From positions 1-14,547 of the forward strand of contig UREO01000039.1 in the NCBI GenBank assembly GCA_900546895.1: DNA of 14,547 bases, given 5' to 3'. Within the stretch, counting starts at the first letter, position 1. Every line of letters begins with the position of its first letter. Below the pieces are notes generated by a model. That model saw nothing but the letters and a program-made list of their open reading frames with translations, searched no databases and was not told where the DNA came from. The DNA is from an uncultured Oscillospiraceae bacterium (GTDB lineage Bacteria > Bacillota > Clostridia > Oscillospirales > Acutalibacteraceae). Below are positions 7,597 to 13,510 of the stretch, piece after piece. A program made the translations under genes and the position numbers.

Positions 7597-7709
7597 AGAG
7601 AAGTGGTCTTTCCGCAGAGGAACAGCAGAAAACCCAGTGGGGGAGCAGAAGCATCAAAATGTGAATCAAATAAAACGCAACGCCGGTTCTTGTGGGAACC
7701 GGCGTTTTT
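7597..7709 (+). ncRNA. Candidate small non-coding RNA (unassigned)
   Basis: Between the promoter-like site at 7563-7590 and the strong terminator at 7679-7709 lie about 110 bases with no credible reading frame on the plus strand. The sequence is purine-rich, with a possible TTCC/GGAA hairpin near 7611 and runs such as GTGGGGGAGCAGAAG. I recognise no known RNA family. The same terminator could simply end a long mazF 3' untranslated region. Confidence 0.25.
7679..7709 (+). terminator. Strong rho-independent terminator after mazF
   Basis: AACGCCGGTTC (7679-7689) pairs perfectly with GAACCGGCGTT (7696-7706) around the loop TTGTGG, and the T-run extends to 7709. It separates mazF (or the candidate small RNA) from spoIIGA. 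Confidence 0.9.
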
Positions 7710-7750
7710 ATCGTAAACATACAATTTTAATTCTGAATCGGATACAATTT

Positions 7751-7783
7751 ATGACACAATGTTTGACCCTGCGCCGGTATAAT
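7751..7783 (+). promoter_or_regulatory. Probable spoIIGA-sigE promoter with long spacer
   Basis: The -10 TATAAT (7778-7783) is perfect. No acceptable -35 exists at 17 bases, but ATGACA (7751-7756) lies 21 bases upstream. The Bacillus subtilis spoIIG promoter is known for an unusually long 22-base spacer and for Spo0A activation. Two weak matches to an inverted 0A box (5 of 7 bases) occur at 7750-7756 and 7762-7768. Spo0A control is inferred from the family, not shown by these sites. Confidence 0.5.
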
Positions 7784-7799
7784 TATTTTTAGCGCAGGG
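7767..7799. repeat. 8-bp perfect inverted repeat flanking the spoIIGA -10 box
   Basis: CCCTGCGC (7767-7774) and GCGCAGGG (7792-7799) are exact reverse complements separated by 17 bases that contain the TATAAT box. The right arm runs into the spoIIGA ribosome binding site AGGGAGGG (7796-7803). It could be an operator, or could hide the ribosome binding site in any read-through transcript. Confidence 0.6.
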
Positions 7800-7809
7800 A
7801 GGGATCTCT

Positions 7810-8634
7810 TTGAAGCAGACGATTTACATAGACGTGCTGGTTGGTATCAACTTATTTATCAATTATTTTTTATTGCTTGCCGTTTCAAAATTTCTTTCGC
7901 TGCCGGTAAAACGTTCCAGAATGGTTGCAGCCGCAGCCCTAGGTGCGGCCGCTTCTCTTTCTATTCTGCTGCCCGAAACCAATCTCTTTTTATCCTTGGC
8001 TTTTAAGCTGGCCGTATCGGGAGTGATTGTTTTATTTGCGTATCCCTATTACGGAATCAAGCAGTTTCTGAGAGAACTGGCCGCCTTTTATATCATGAGC
8101 TTTGCCTTTGCGGGGTTCATGCTCGCGCTGTGGTATTTTATTGCTCCGCAGGGGCTTATCATCAAAAATTCGGTGGTTTATTTCAATGTTTCACCGCTTC
8201 TTCTGATTATTCTGACAATCGTGTGCTATTTTATCATCCGTCTGATTCACCGTATTACGGGCCGTCAGGCTCCGGAAGACCTTTTTTGCCGGATTCAGAT
8301 CGATTTTAACGGAAGGTCGGTTTCCTGTGCCGCAAAGGTGGATACCGGCAACACGCTGACCGAGCCGTTTTCAAACGCGCCGGTAGCCGTTGTCTGTGAG
8401 GATTGTCTTGACGGGATCGCTCCGCAGCGCGAAAGCGGGAAAATCCGGTTAGTGCCGTTTCAGGCGGTTTCCGGGGAAGGGCTTCTACCGGCGTTTAAAC
8501 CGGATAAACTGACCGTCATGACAGGAAGAGATAAGATCGAAGTACACGAGGTGTACATAGCGGTAACCAAATCGAAGCTTGGAGCGTTCAGCGCGCTCTT
8601 AAATCCGGATTTACTGCAAAAAACGTCAGCCTAA
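7810..8634 (+). CDS. spoIIGA: Sigma-E processing membrane aspartic protease SpoIIGA
   Basis: SpoIIGA sits in the mother-cell membrane at the sporulation septum and cleaves the pro-sequence from pro-sigma-E after a signal from the forespore. The N-terminal half (about 1-145) contains several hydrophobic helices, matching the five-helix membrane domain of the family. The C-terminal half is an aspartic protease domain with the catalytic motif DTGN (Asp178), close to Asp183 of the Bacillus enzyme. A second typical segment, LVPFQAVSGEGLLPAFKPD, follows. At 274 aa it is slightly shorter than the roughly 300 aa usual in Bacillus. The TTG at 7810 is supported by AGGGAGGG six bases upstream. sigE follows after a short gap, as in nearly all spore-forming Firmicutes. 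Confidence 0.95.
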   Translation: MKQTIYIDVLVGINLFINYFLLLAVSKFLSLPVKRSRMVAAAALGAAASLSILLPETNLFLSLAFKLAVSGVIVLFAYPYYGIKQFLRELAAFYIMSFAFAGFMLALWYFIAPQGLIIKNSVVYFNVSPLLLIILTIVCYFIIRLIHRITGRQAPEDLFCRIQIDFNGRSVSCAAKVDTGNTLTEPFSNAPVAVVCEDCLDGIAPQRESGKIRLVPFQAVSGEGLLPAFKPDKLTVMTGRDKIEVHEVYIAVTKSKLGAFSALLNPDLLQKTSA

Positions 8635-8697
8635 ATTTGGCCGTAGGCAGGCGCGCTTCTCAGCCGCGGCGGCAGCGGCAAAAGGGAAAGAGTGAAA

Positions 8698-9420
8698 ATG
8701 GGAATGAATAAGCTGATAAGGGAAATGGGAAATAAGCTGTCATTATTATGGCTGCGATTAGGTCTAAACGGGCATGTACACTATATTAACGGGCCCGAGA
8801 CTCTTCCTCCGCCGCTGACGAAGAAGGAAGAGGAAACGGTGATGACGAACATTCGGAACAATGTTCCAAACGCGCGGGAACCCCTGATCACCCACAATCT
8901 CAGGCTTGTTGTGTACATCGCAAAAAAGTTTGAATCGAGTAACGCCGGGGTAGAGGATTTGATTTCGATCGGAACGATTGGGCTGATTAAAGCAGTAAAT
9001 ACTTTTTGCCCCGAGCGCAACATTAAGCTGGCAACCTATGCCTCCCGCTGTATTGAAAATGAGATCCTGATGTATCTCCGCAAAAGCTCCCAATTAAAAA
9101 ATGAAATATCCATCGATGATCCTTTGAATGTGGATTGGGATGGAAATGAGCTTTTGCTTTCCGATATTCTGGGCAGCGACCAGGATACCGTCAACCGCAA
9201 CATTGAACAGGAGGTGGAGCGCAATCTTTTGCTGACCGCCGTGTCGCATCTCGCTCCGCGGGAGCGGGAAATCATGCAGCTCCGTTTTGGCCTGAACAAC
9301 ACGAAAGAGCATACGCAGAAGGAAGTAGCCGACACCCTTGGTATTTCGCAGTCATACATATCGCGCCTGGAAAAACGGATTATTGAAAGGCTGAAAAAGG
9401 ACCTGGAGCGCGTAAGCTGA
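8698..9420 (+). CDS. sigE: Pro-sigma-E, mother-cell sporulation sigma factor
   Basis: Sigma-E directs early mother-cell transcription during sporulation. It is made as an inactive, membrane-associated precursor that SpoIIGA cleaves. The first 28 or so residues form an amphipathic, Leu/Trp-rich pro-sequence. By comparison with Bacillus, cleavage should fall near His28/Tyr29, before the conserved ETLPPPLTKKEEE segment. The core shows sigma-70 region 2 (NLRLVVYIAKKFES, EDLISIGTIGLIKAVNTF, LATYASRCIENEILMYLRK) and region 4 with the helix-turn-helix TQKEVADTLGISQSYISRLE. Length (240 aa) agrees with Bacillus SigE. The start is not certain: GTG 8692, ATG 8698 and ATG 8704 are in frame, and AAGGGA (8682-8687) best serves 8698. 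The 63-base gap after spoIIGA holds a GC-rich GCCGC/GCGGC hairpin just before the ribosome binding site. No separate promoter is visible. Confidence 0.97.
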   Translation: MGMNKLIREMGNKLSLLWLRLGLNGHVHYINGPETLPPPLTKKEEETVMTNIRNNVPNAREPLITHNLRLVVYIAKKFESSNAGVEDLISIGTIGLIKAVNTFCPERNIKLATYASRCIENEILMYLRKSSQLKNEISIDDPLNVDWDGNELLLSDILGSDQDTVNRNIEQEVERNLLLTAVSHLAPREREIMQLRFGLNNTKEHTQKEVADTLGISQSYISRLEKRIIERLKKDLERVS

Positions 9421-9451
9421 AAAAGGCGGGCATCGTGGTGCCCGCCTTTTT
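9421..9451. terminator. Bidirectional terminator between sigE and the glycosylase gene
   Basis: AAAAGGCGGGCA (9421-9432), the loop TCGTGG and TGCCCGCCTTTT (9439-9450) form a perfect 12-bp stem. A T-run follows on both strands, so it can end sigE and the convergent minus-strand gene alike. Confidence 0.92.
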
Positions 9452-9462
9452 CGACGCTTCCT

Positions 9463-9963
9463 TTATTCCAGTGTGTATTTCAGAATAACCCGGTAGGCTT
9501 CTCTCAGGCTTTCATAATGGTAGTGACGGCAGTTGGCCGGGCTTGTTGAAGGCAGCGCAAAAGCCGGATACCCCGCGCTTTTTTCACAAAACCTGTGGTA
9601 GAGAGCAGCGGCCTTTGTTCCCGTGGTAAATACCGCGCGGATACCGGTTTCTTTTAATAAGGCCCCGATGTCGTTTGCGACCGGGTCACGGATACTGCCG
9701 TCGTCCGCTCCGGAGATTTTGCAGCTTTTGAGGACATCCCAAAGCGCAATGCGGTTTCTCAGCAGAAATTCCGTTTTTTCCGCGTTGCTTTCCGGAAGCT
9801 TCTGGCCGTATAAATCCGATACGATTCGCCAGAACCGGTTCTGCGGATGGGAGTAGTAAAAACCGTATTCGCGGGATTTCGGCGAAGGGATCGTTCCTAA
9901 AATCAATATTCTTGAGTTTTCATCATAAACAGGTCCAAAGGTATGCTCAACTGTTTCCGTCAT
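9463..9963 (-). CDS. DNA-deoxyinosine glycosylase (UDG superfamily, family 6)
   Basis: This base-excision repair enzyme most likely removes hypoxanthine (deaminated adenine) from DNA. The 166-residue protein carries the uracil-DNA glycosylase fold motifs in the family 6 form: LGTIPSPKSREYGFYYSHPQ with Asn42 in QNRFW, and the distal LPSTSPANCRH motif near the C-terminus. The family 6 assignment rests on the GTIPS and YYSHPQNRFW pattern. Activity on uracil or xanthine cannot be excluded. The start ATG (complement of 9961-9963) lies within the end of cca, overlapping it by 17 bases. The pair is therefore co-transcribed and probably translationally coupled, running opposite to sigE and sigG. Confidence 0.88.
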   Translation of the reverse strand: MTETVEHTFGPVYDENSRILILGTIPSPKSREYGFYYSHPQNRFWRIVSDLYGQKLPESNAEKTEFLLRNRIALWDVLKSCKISGADDGSIRDPVANDIGALLKETGIRAVFTTGTKAAALYHRFCEKSAGYPAFALPSTSPANCRHYHYESLREAYRVILKYTLE

Positions 9964-11269
9964 GGTATTCTTCCTTTAATTGTAATGCGTATTTCAGAAG
10001 TGCTTCCCACCGGTTTAAACATTTGCCATCCATCACCGCGCTTAAGAGCCGGGAAAGCATCCTGCCGATTTCGCTCCCTTCGGGAATGCCGATCGATAAT
10101 AAATCCGAGCCCTTGATCTGTATATCTTTCAGAGAGTAGCATAATCCCCGTGTGAAAATGCTTTGGAATATCGCTTCCGCTTTTTTCAGTTCTTCCAGTC
10201 CACGGGTATCGGGCGGGTTTTGCGCCCGCAAATCCGCGTCCCGCAATTTGAAAAGCAAACTCAGCTTTTTTTTGCCGTACTGATGGAGAAGCTTCAGCAG
10301 ACTTCTTTCGTTTGCGGGAAGAGGAAGCTGTTGAAGTCCCGCTAATTCGGAAACAGTTTTTACCGTATCGTTGTCGTACCGGAGCCGTAAAAGGATAGCC
10401 TTGACTGCTTCGGCGTTTTGGCTGCAGGAACCGTCAATGGATTCTTTTTCACTTCGGTTTTGTTCAGATGGGGCAGATTGTCGGATGTGATACAAAAGCG
10501 TAGTCAGTCGTAAAGCGGGCGTTGCTTCCACCGATGAAACGGCTTTCAGCGTGTGCTCCCATTCGTCCAATTTGGTCATGAAGCAAAATTCAGGAATGAT
10601 CTGCTCCAGCACGGTGCGGTATTTTCGGAGCACCTCGGACGGATTTCCGCAAAGGAGCCGGGTCAGCTCCGACTGAATGCGCTCCCGGGCGATTTGTTGG
10701 AGCAGCCCGCAATTAGACAGGATGGCGGCCGAGGTGTTCGGCTCCGGGGAAAATCCAAGTACGGAGGAAAAGCGGAGCGCCCGCAAAATTCTGAGCCCGT
10801 CCTCCTGAAAACGCAGGCCGGGGGTTCCGACGCATCGGATGATTCGGGCTTTCAGGTCGTCCATCCCGCCAAAGCAGTCGATTACACCGTCGGCATTAGA
10901 ATAGGCGAGGGCGTTGACGGTAAAATCCCTGCGCGATAAATCGTCCTTTAAGCTGCGGGTAAAGCGGACGCTGTCCGGATGGCGGTTGTCGGAATATTGT
11001 CCGTCCACCCGGAAGGTGGTCACTTCCACGGGCCGATGATCGATCAGCACCGTAAGGGTGCCATGCTGAATTCCGGTTTTTACGCACGGATAGCCGCTGA
11101 AAATGCGTTCCGTTTCCTCTGGCGGGGCGGATGTGGTCACATCCCAGTCGTTCGGTTCCAGACCGAGGATGGAATCCCGCACACAGCCGCCGACAACATA
11201 GGCCTCAAAGCCGGAGACCGTCAGTTTTTGAAGAACTGTTTCAACCTGCGGCGGTATCTGAATTTGCAT
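9947..11269 (-). CDS. cca: tRNA nucleotidyltransferase (CCA-adding enzyme), class II
   Basis: This enzyme builds or repairs the CCA 3' end of tRNAs from CTP and ATP without a template. Class II motifs are present: GGCVRD (27-32), the metal-binding DWD (Asp41, Asp43), DLSRRDFTVNALAY (the RRDF segment near 113) and EDGLRILRALRF (156-167) for nucleotide selection. The ATG at 11269 gives 440 aa. An upstream frame extension of 28 residues begins inside the promoter region and is rejected, while GAGGCGGAG precedes the chosen ATG. Many relatives carry an HD phosphohydrolase motif (HDIGK-like) in the middle. Here the matching place reads LLYHIRQ (258-264), with no His-Asp pair, so that side activity is probably lost. 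It is first in a two-gene minus-strand operon with the glycosylase. A purely A-adding variant cannot be excluded from sequence alone. Confidence 0.93.
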   Translation of the reverse strand: MQIQIPPQVETVLQKLTVSGFEAYVVGGCVRDSILGLEPNDWDVTTSAPPEETERIFSGYPCVKTGIQHGTLTVLIDHRPVEVTTFRVDGQYSDNRHPDSVRFTRSLKDDLSRRDFTVNALAYSNADGVIDCFGGMDDLKARIIRCVGTPGLRFQEDGLRILRALRFSSVLGFSPEPNTSAAILSNCGLLQQIARERIQSELTRLLCGNPSEVLRKYRTVLEQIIPEFCFMTKLDEWEHTLKAVSSVEATPALRLTTLLYHIRQSAPSEQNRSEKESIDGSCSQNAEAVKAILLRLRYDNDTVKTVSELAGLQQLPLPANERSLLKLLHQYGKKKLSLLFKLRDADLRAQNPPDTRGLEELKKAEAIFQSIFTRGLCYSLKDIQIKGSDLLSIGIPEGSEIGRMLSRLLSAVMDGKCLNRWEALLKYALQLKEEYHDGNS

Positions 11270-11323
11270 GGCTCCGCCTCGCTTGCTCTTATTTCCTGTT
11301 TTTACAGGATACTGATTGATTAT

Positions 11324-11353
11324 AGTATATACGACTTTATAACGGAAAAGCAA
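11324..11353 (-). promoter_or_regulatory. Promoter of the cca operon
   Basis: On the minus strand, TTGCTT (11348-11353) is followed by an 18-base spacer and TATACT (11324-11329). The -10 matches consensus at five of six positions; the -35 keeps only TTG. The leader carries a small CCTGT/ACAGG hairpin (11295-11308) before the cca start. Confidence 0.45.
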
Positions 11354-11387
11354 TTCCCTTTCCCCATAATATTTTTACTGTCGGCTC

Positions 11388-11418
11388 CGCATGAATCACC
11401 CCGCCCGTGGTAATAATG
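11388..11418 (+). promoter_or_regulatory. Sigma-F/sigma-G-type promoter of sigG
   Basis: GGTAATAATG (11409-11418) fits the forespore -10 pattern GGNRAYAMTW except at the last base. CGCATG (11388-11393), with the GCAT core of the -35, lies 15 bases upstream. The site is 34 bases before the sigG ATG. In Bacillus sigG is first transcribed by sigma-F and then by sigma-G itself. The same logic is inferred here. Confidence 0.6.
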
Positions 11419-11452
11419 GTAGTAAGTTATTCCATGGAAATGAGGGAACGGC

Positions 11453-12223
11453 ATGCAGTACAATAAAGTCGAAATCTGCGGAGTCAATACTTCGAAATTA
11501 AAAGTACTTACCGAAAAGGAAAAAATGCAGCTGTTGCGCCGGGTGAAAGAAGGGGATATGAAAGCCCGCGACGAACTCATTAGCGGGAACCTGCGTCTTG
11601 TTTTAAGCGTCATTCAGCGCTTTACAAACCGCGGGGAAAATCTTGACGATCTTTTTCAGGTGGGCTGTATCGGCCTGATCAAGGCGATCGACCACTTTGA
11701 CATCAGTCAGGGAGTCCGTTTCAGCACCTATGGGGTCCCTATGATTATCGGAGAAATCCGGCGTTATCTGAGGGATAACAATTCCATACGCGTCAGTCGG
11801 TCGCTGCGTGACACTGCGTATAAGGCCATGCAGGTGAAAGAAAGAATGACGGCTGAAAACAACCGCGAGCCCAGCGTCGATGAAATAGCAAAAGAATTGA
11901 ACCTGCCGCGGGAGGACGTGGTGCTTGCACTGGAATCTATTGTAGAACCGGTTTCGCTTTTTGAGCCGGTTTTTTCAGACGGCGGCGACACCATTTACGT
12001 GATGGATCAGGTGGGCGACAACAACGACGATTCCAACTGGCTGGACGAAATCGCGCTGAAGGAAGCTATTCGTGATTTGAACGGCAGGGAAAAGCGGATT
12101 CTTTCCATGCGCTTTTTTCAGGGCAAAACACAGATGGAGGTTGCTTCGGAGATCGGGATCAGTCAGGCACAGGTTTCCAGGCTGGAAAAGGCCGCGCTGG
12201 ACAAAATTAAGAAAGACATTTAG
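11453..12223 (+). CDS. sigG: Late forespore sporulation sigma factor sigma-G
   Basis: Sigma-G drives late forespore genes, such as spore protective proteins and germination functions, after engulfment. The 256-residue protein opens with the diagnostic NKVEICGVNTSKLKVL segment, nearly the same as in Bacillus. It then shows region 2 (NLRLVLSVIQRFTNRGE, DDLFQVGCIGLIKAIDHF, FSTYGVPMIIGEIRRYLRD), region 3 (IRVSRSLRDTAYKA) and region 4 (TQMEVASEIGISQAQVSRLEKAA). GAGGGA lies five bases before the ATG at 11453. A sigma-F-type promoter lies just upstream. In Bacillus sigG directly follows sigE; here two reversed housekeeping genes separate them, and sigG has its own transcription unit. Confidence 0.97.
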   Translation: MQYNKVEICGVNTSKLKVLTEKEKMQLLRRVKEGDMKARDELISGNLRLVLSVIQRFTNRGENLDDLFQVGCIGLIKAIDHFDISQGVRFSTYGVPMIIGEIRRYLRDNNSIRVSRSLRDTAYKAMQVKERMTAENNREPSVDEIAKELNLPREDVVLALESIVEPVSLFEPVFSDGGDTIYVMDQVGDNNDDSNWLDEIALKEAIRDLNGREKRILSMRFFQGKTQMEVASEIGISQAQVSRLEKAALDKIKKDI

Positions 12224-12351
12224 CCTGTTTCCTTTCCCGCCACGCCGCCTTCACAATCAGCAATTATACCGGGGCTGTTTTCTCTGATAGATTACGGTGT
12301 AAAACAGGAGTTGTTGTAAAATAGCTTCTCAACAAAATAACGCAAAAAAAT

Positions 12352-12394
12352 GCACCTTGAGGGAGCTTAAAAACCCCGTTTTAAGGTGCGTTTT
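12352..12394. terminator. Bidirectional terminator between sigG and ppa
   Basis: GCACCTT (12352-12358) pairs with AAGGTGC (12383-12389) and is followed by a short T-run on the plus strand (12391-12394). On the minus strand the same stem is followed by seven T residues. An alternative hairpin, CTTAAAA (12366-12372) with TTTTAAG (12379-12385), overlaps the right arm, so both cannot form at once. The remaining sequence at 12224-12340 shows no gene and only a weak TTGTTG/CAACAA repeat. Confidence 0.75.
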
Positions 12395-12437
12395 CCTGTT
12401 GTTGAAGCTGTTCTTTGGGTCGGGGTCGGCGTGAAAT

Positions 12438-12968
12438 TTATTTGCAGAATTTATCGATATAGCTGTCAATGGAGTTCTGAATGATTTCCTGAGCATCTTC
12501 GGGCCCTTTGACCTCGTCGATCGCCGTCACTTTTCCCTCCAGCTGTTTGTAAACGGAAAAGAAATGGGACATTTCGTCAAAAATGTGTTTCGGCAGTTCC
12601 TTAATGTCACGATAGCCGTTATAGGTGGGGTCGTTAAACGGAATCGCGATGATTTTCTCGTCTTTCATCCCGTTGTCCACCATAATAATCACGCCGATGG
12701 CATAACAACGCACCAGAGAAAGCGGACGGATATCCTCGGAACAGAGGACAAGTACGTCAAGAGGGTCGTTATCGCTGGCGTAAGTACGGGGAATAAAGCC
12801 GTAGTTTGCCGGATAATGAGTAGAAGTGTAGAGAATCCGGTCCATCAGCAGCAAACCGGTTTCCTTGTCAAGCTCATATTTAATTTTACAGCCCTTTGGA
12901 ATTTCTATGACGGCGCAAAAGTCTTCCGTCTTAATTCTTTTTGGTGAGATATCATGCCAAATATTCAT
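12438..12968 (-). CDS. ppa: Inorganic pyrophosphatase, family I
   Basis: This soluble, Mg-dependent enzyme hydrolyses pyrophosphate to phosphate and so pulls biosynthetic reactions forward. The 176-residue length is normal for bacterial family I. The signature DNDPLD spans residues 66-71 and supplies metal-binding aspartates. AVIEIPKG with Glu22, YPANYGFIPRT and DNGMKDEKIIAIP supply further active-site residues. GGAGG lies five bases before the ATG. The gene runs against its neighbours, converging on sigG and diverging from the ylmC-like gene. Many Firmicutes use the unrelated manganese-dependent family II enzyme (PpaC), so a family I enzyme here is worth noting. It is transcribed from a near-consensus promoter. 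Confidence 0.97.
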   Translation of the reverse strand: MNIWHDISPKRIKTEDFCAVIEIPKGCKIKYELDKETGLLLMDRILYTSTHYPANYGFIPRTYASDNDPLDVLVLCSEDIRPLSLVRCYAIGVIIMVDNGMKDEKIIAIPFNDPTYNGYRDIKELPKHIFDEMSHFFSVYKQLEGKVTAIDEVKGPEDAQEIIQNSIDSYIDKFCK

Positions 12969-12995
12969 AATAGCCTCCTGATTTTTTCTCGGATA

Positions 12996-13024
12996 ATTAT
13001 ACCATTTTCTTATTGATTAATCAA
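12996..13024 (-). promoter_or_regulatory. Promoter of ppa
   Basis: On the minus strand, TTGATT (13019-13024) is followed by a 17-base spacer and a perfect TATAAT (12996-13001). The -10 lies 28 bases before the ppa ATG. Its spacer contains the -35 of the divergent promoter. Confidence 0.85.
13013..13024. repeat. 12-bp palindrome forming back-to-back -35 elements
   Basis: TTGATTAATCAA is a perfect palindrome. Its left half is the -35 of the plus-strand promoter and its right half, read on the other strand, is the -35 of the ppa promoter. Each -35 lies inside the other promoter's spacer, so RNA polymerase should not occupy both at once. Confidence 0.75.
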
Positions 13025-13041
13025 TTAATTAATTATATAAC
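13013..13041 (+). promoter_or_regulatory. Promoter of the ylmC-like gene
   Basis: TTGATT (13013-13018) is followed by a 17-base spacer and TATAAC (13036-13041), 35 bases before the GTG start. Both hexamers are good sigma-A matches. If the gene is sporulation-specific, another sigma factor might also act here, but I see no clear match. Confidence 0.65.
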
Positions 13042-13076
13042 AAAGTTCGGCATATATCTGTAGGGGAGGTGGGAGC

Positions 13077-13367
13077 GTGAATTGCCGGATCATTGATATG
13101 CGCCATAAAGAAGTCATCAATGTAAAGGACGGGACCCGGATAGGATGTGTCTGCGATGTGGAAATAGACACCGCGGACGCCAGAGTGATCGCTATTGTCA
13201 TTTACGGCCGCCTGCGCTGTTTCGGACTGCTGGGCAGAGAAGACGATATTATTATTAAGTGGCAGGATATTCAGGTGATAGGGGACGATACTATTTTGGT
13301 GACGTATAATAACTATTGCCGAACAAAAAAAAGAGGGCGCGGGTTTGGCGGATTCTTTGGCAACTGA
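13077..13367 (+). CDS. ylmC: YlmC/YmxH family sporulation-associated PRC-barrel protein
   Basis: The 96-residue protein resembles the small YlmC/YmxH family found in spore-forming Firmicutes. It has a PRC-barrel core: a first segment around IIDMRHKEVINVKDGTRIG, a strand-rich centre with VEIDTADARVIAIVIYG, and the family-like ending DIIIKWQDIQVIGDDTILV. The tail (KKRGRGFGGFFGN) is basic and glycine-rich. The precise role is not known. GGGAGG (13064-13069) lies seven bases before the GTG at 13077, which decides the start. In Bacillus ylmC lies close downstream of sigG, and here too it is the next plus-strand gene after sigG, with ppa inserted in reverse. That position supports the assignment. 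Confidence 0.85.
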   Translation: MNCRIIDMRHKEVINVKDGTRIGCVCDVEIDTADARVIAIVIYGRLRCFGLLGREDDIIIKWQDIQVIGDDTILVTYNNYCRTKKRGRGFGGFFGN

Positions 13368-13374
13368 AAAAGTC

Positions 13375-13403
13375 TTGAACTTTCTCCTTTTATATGCTAT
13401 AAT
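13375..13403 (+). promoter_or_regulatory. Strong promoter of rpsB-tsf
   Basis: TTGAAC (13375-13380) is followed by a 17-base spacer and a perfect TATAAT (13398-13403), with an extended TG at 13395-13396. It starts eight bases after the ylmC-like stop codon and fits a highly expressed ribosomal protein unit. Confidence 0.88.
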
Positions 13404-13409
13404 TATCGG

Positions 13410-13510
13410 CGCAATAAAAAACACACGTCTCTGCTATGACGATTTGGTGCCCGGCTTTCGGGTGGTGCGTCTGTTAAAGCGGGACGGAGGAAAAACCAAG
13501 GAGGATAATT
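13410..13510 (+). other. Structured 5' leader of rpsB
   Basis: About 100 bases lie between the expected transcription start and the rpsB ATG. CCCG (13450-13453) and CGGG (13459-13462) form a short hairpin. Four alternating segments, CGTC (13426-13429), GACG (13438-13441), CGTC (13468-13471) and GACG (13483-13486), allow different pairings. Leader control by S2 is known in other bacteria. Here it is only a possibility, since each alternative is just four base pairs. Confidence 0.4.

Noticed and set aside
7518..7724. Minus-strand open frames of 60-68 codons downstream of mazF
   Set aside because: They run through the perfect terminator hairpin, overlap each other in different frames, show unrecognisable low-complexity hydrophobic sequence and have no convincing ribosome binding site.
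11270..11353. 28-residue N-terminal extension of Cca
   Set aside because: It starts inside the predicted -35 region, lacks a ribosome binding site and is absent from the family's usual N-terminus.
11430..11439. TTCCATGGAA palindrome before sigG
   Set aside because: Ten-base palindromes are common by chance, and this one does not overlap the promoter.
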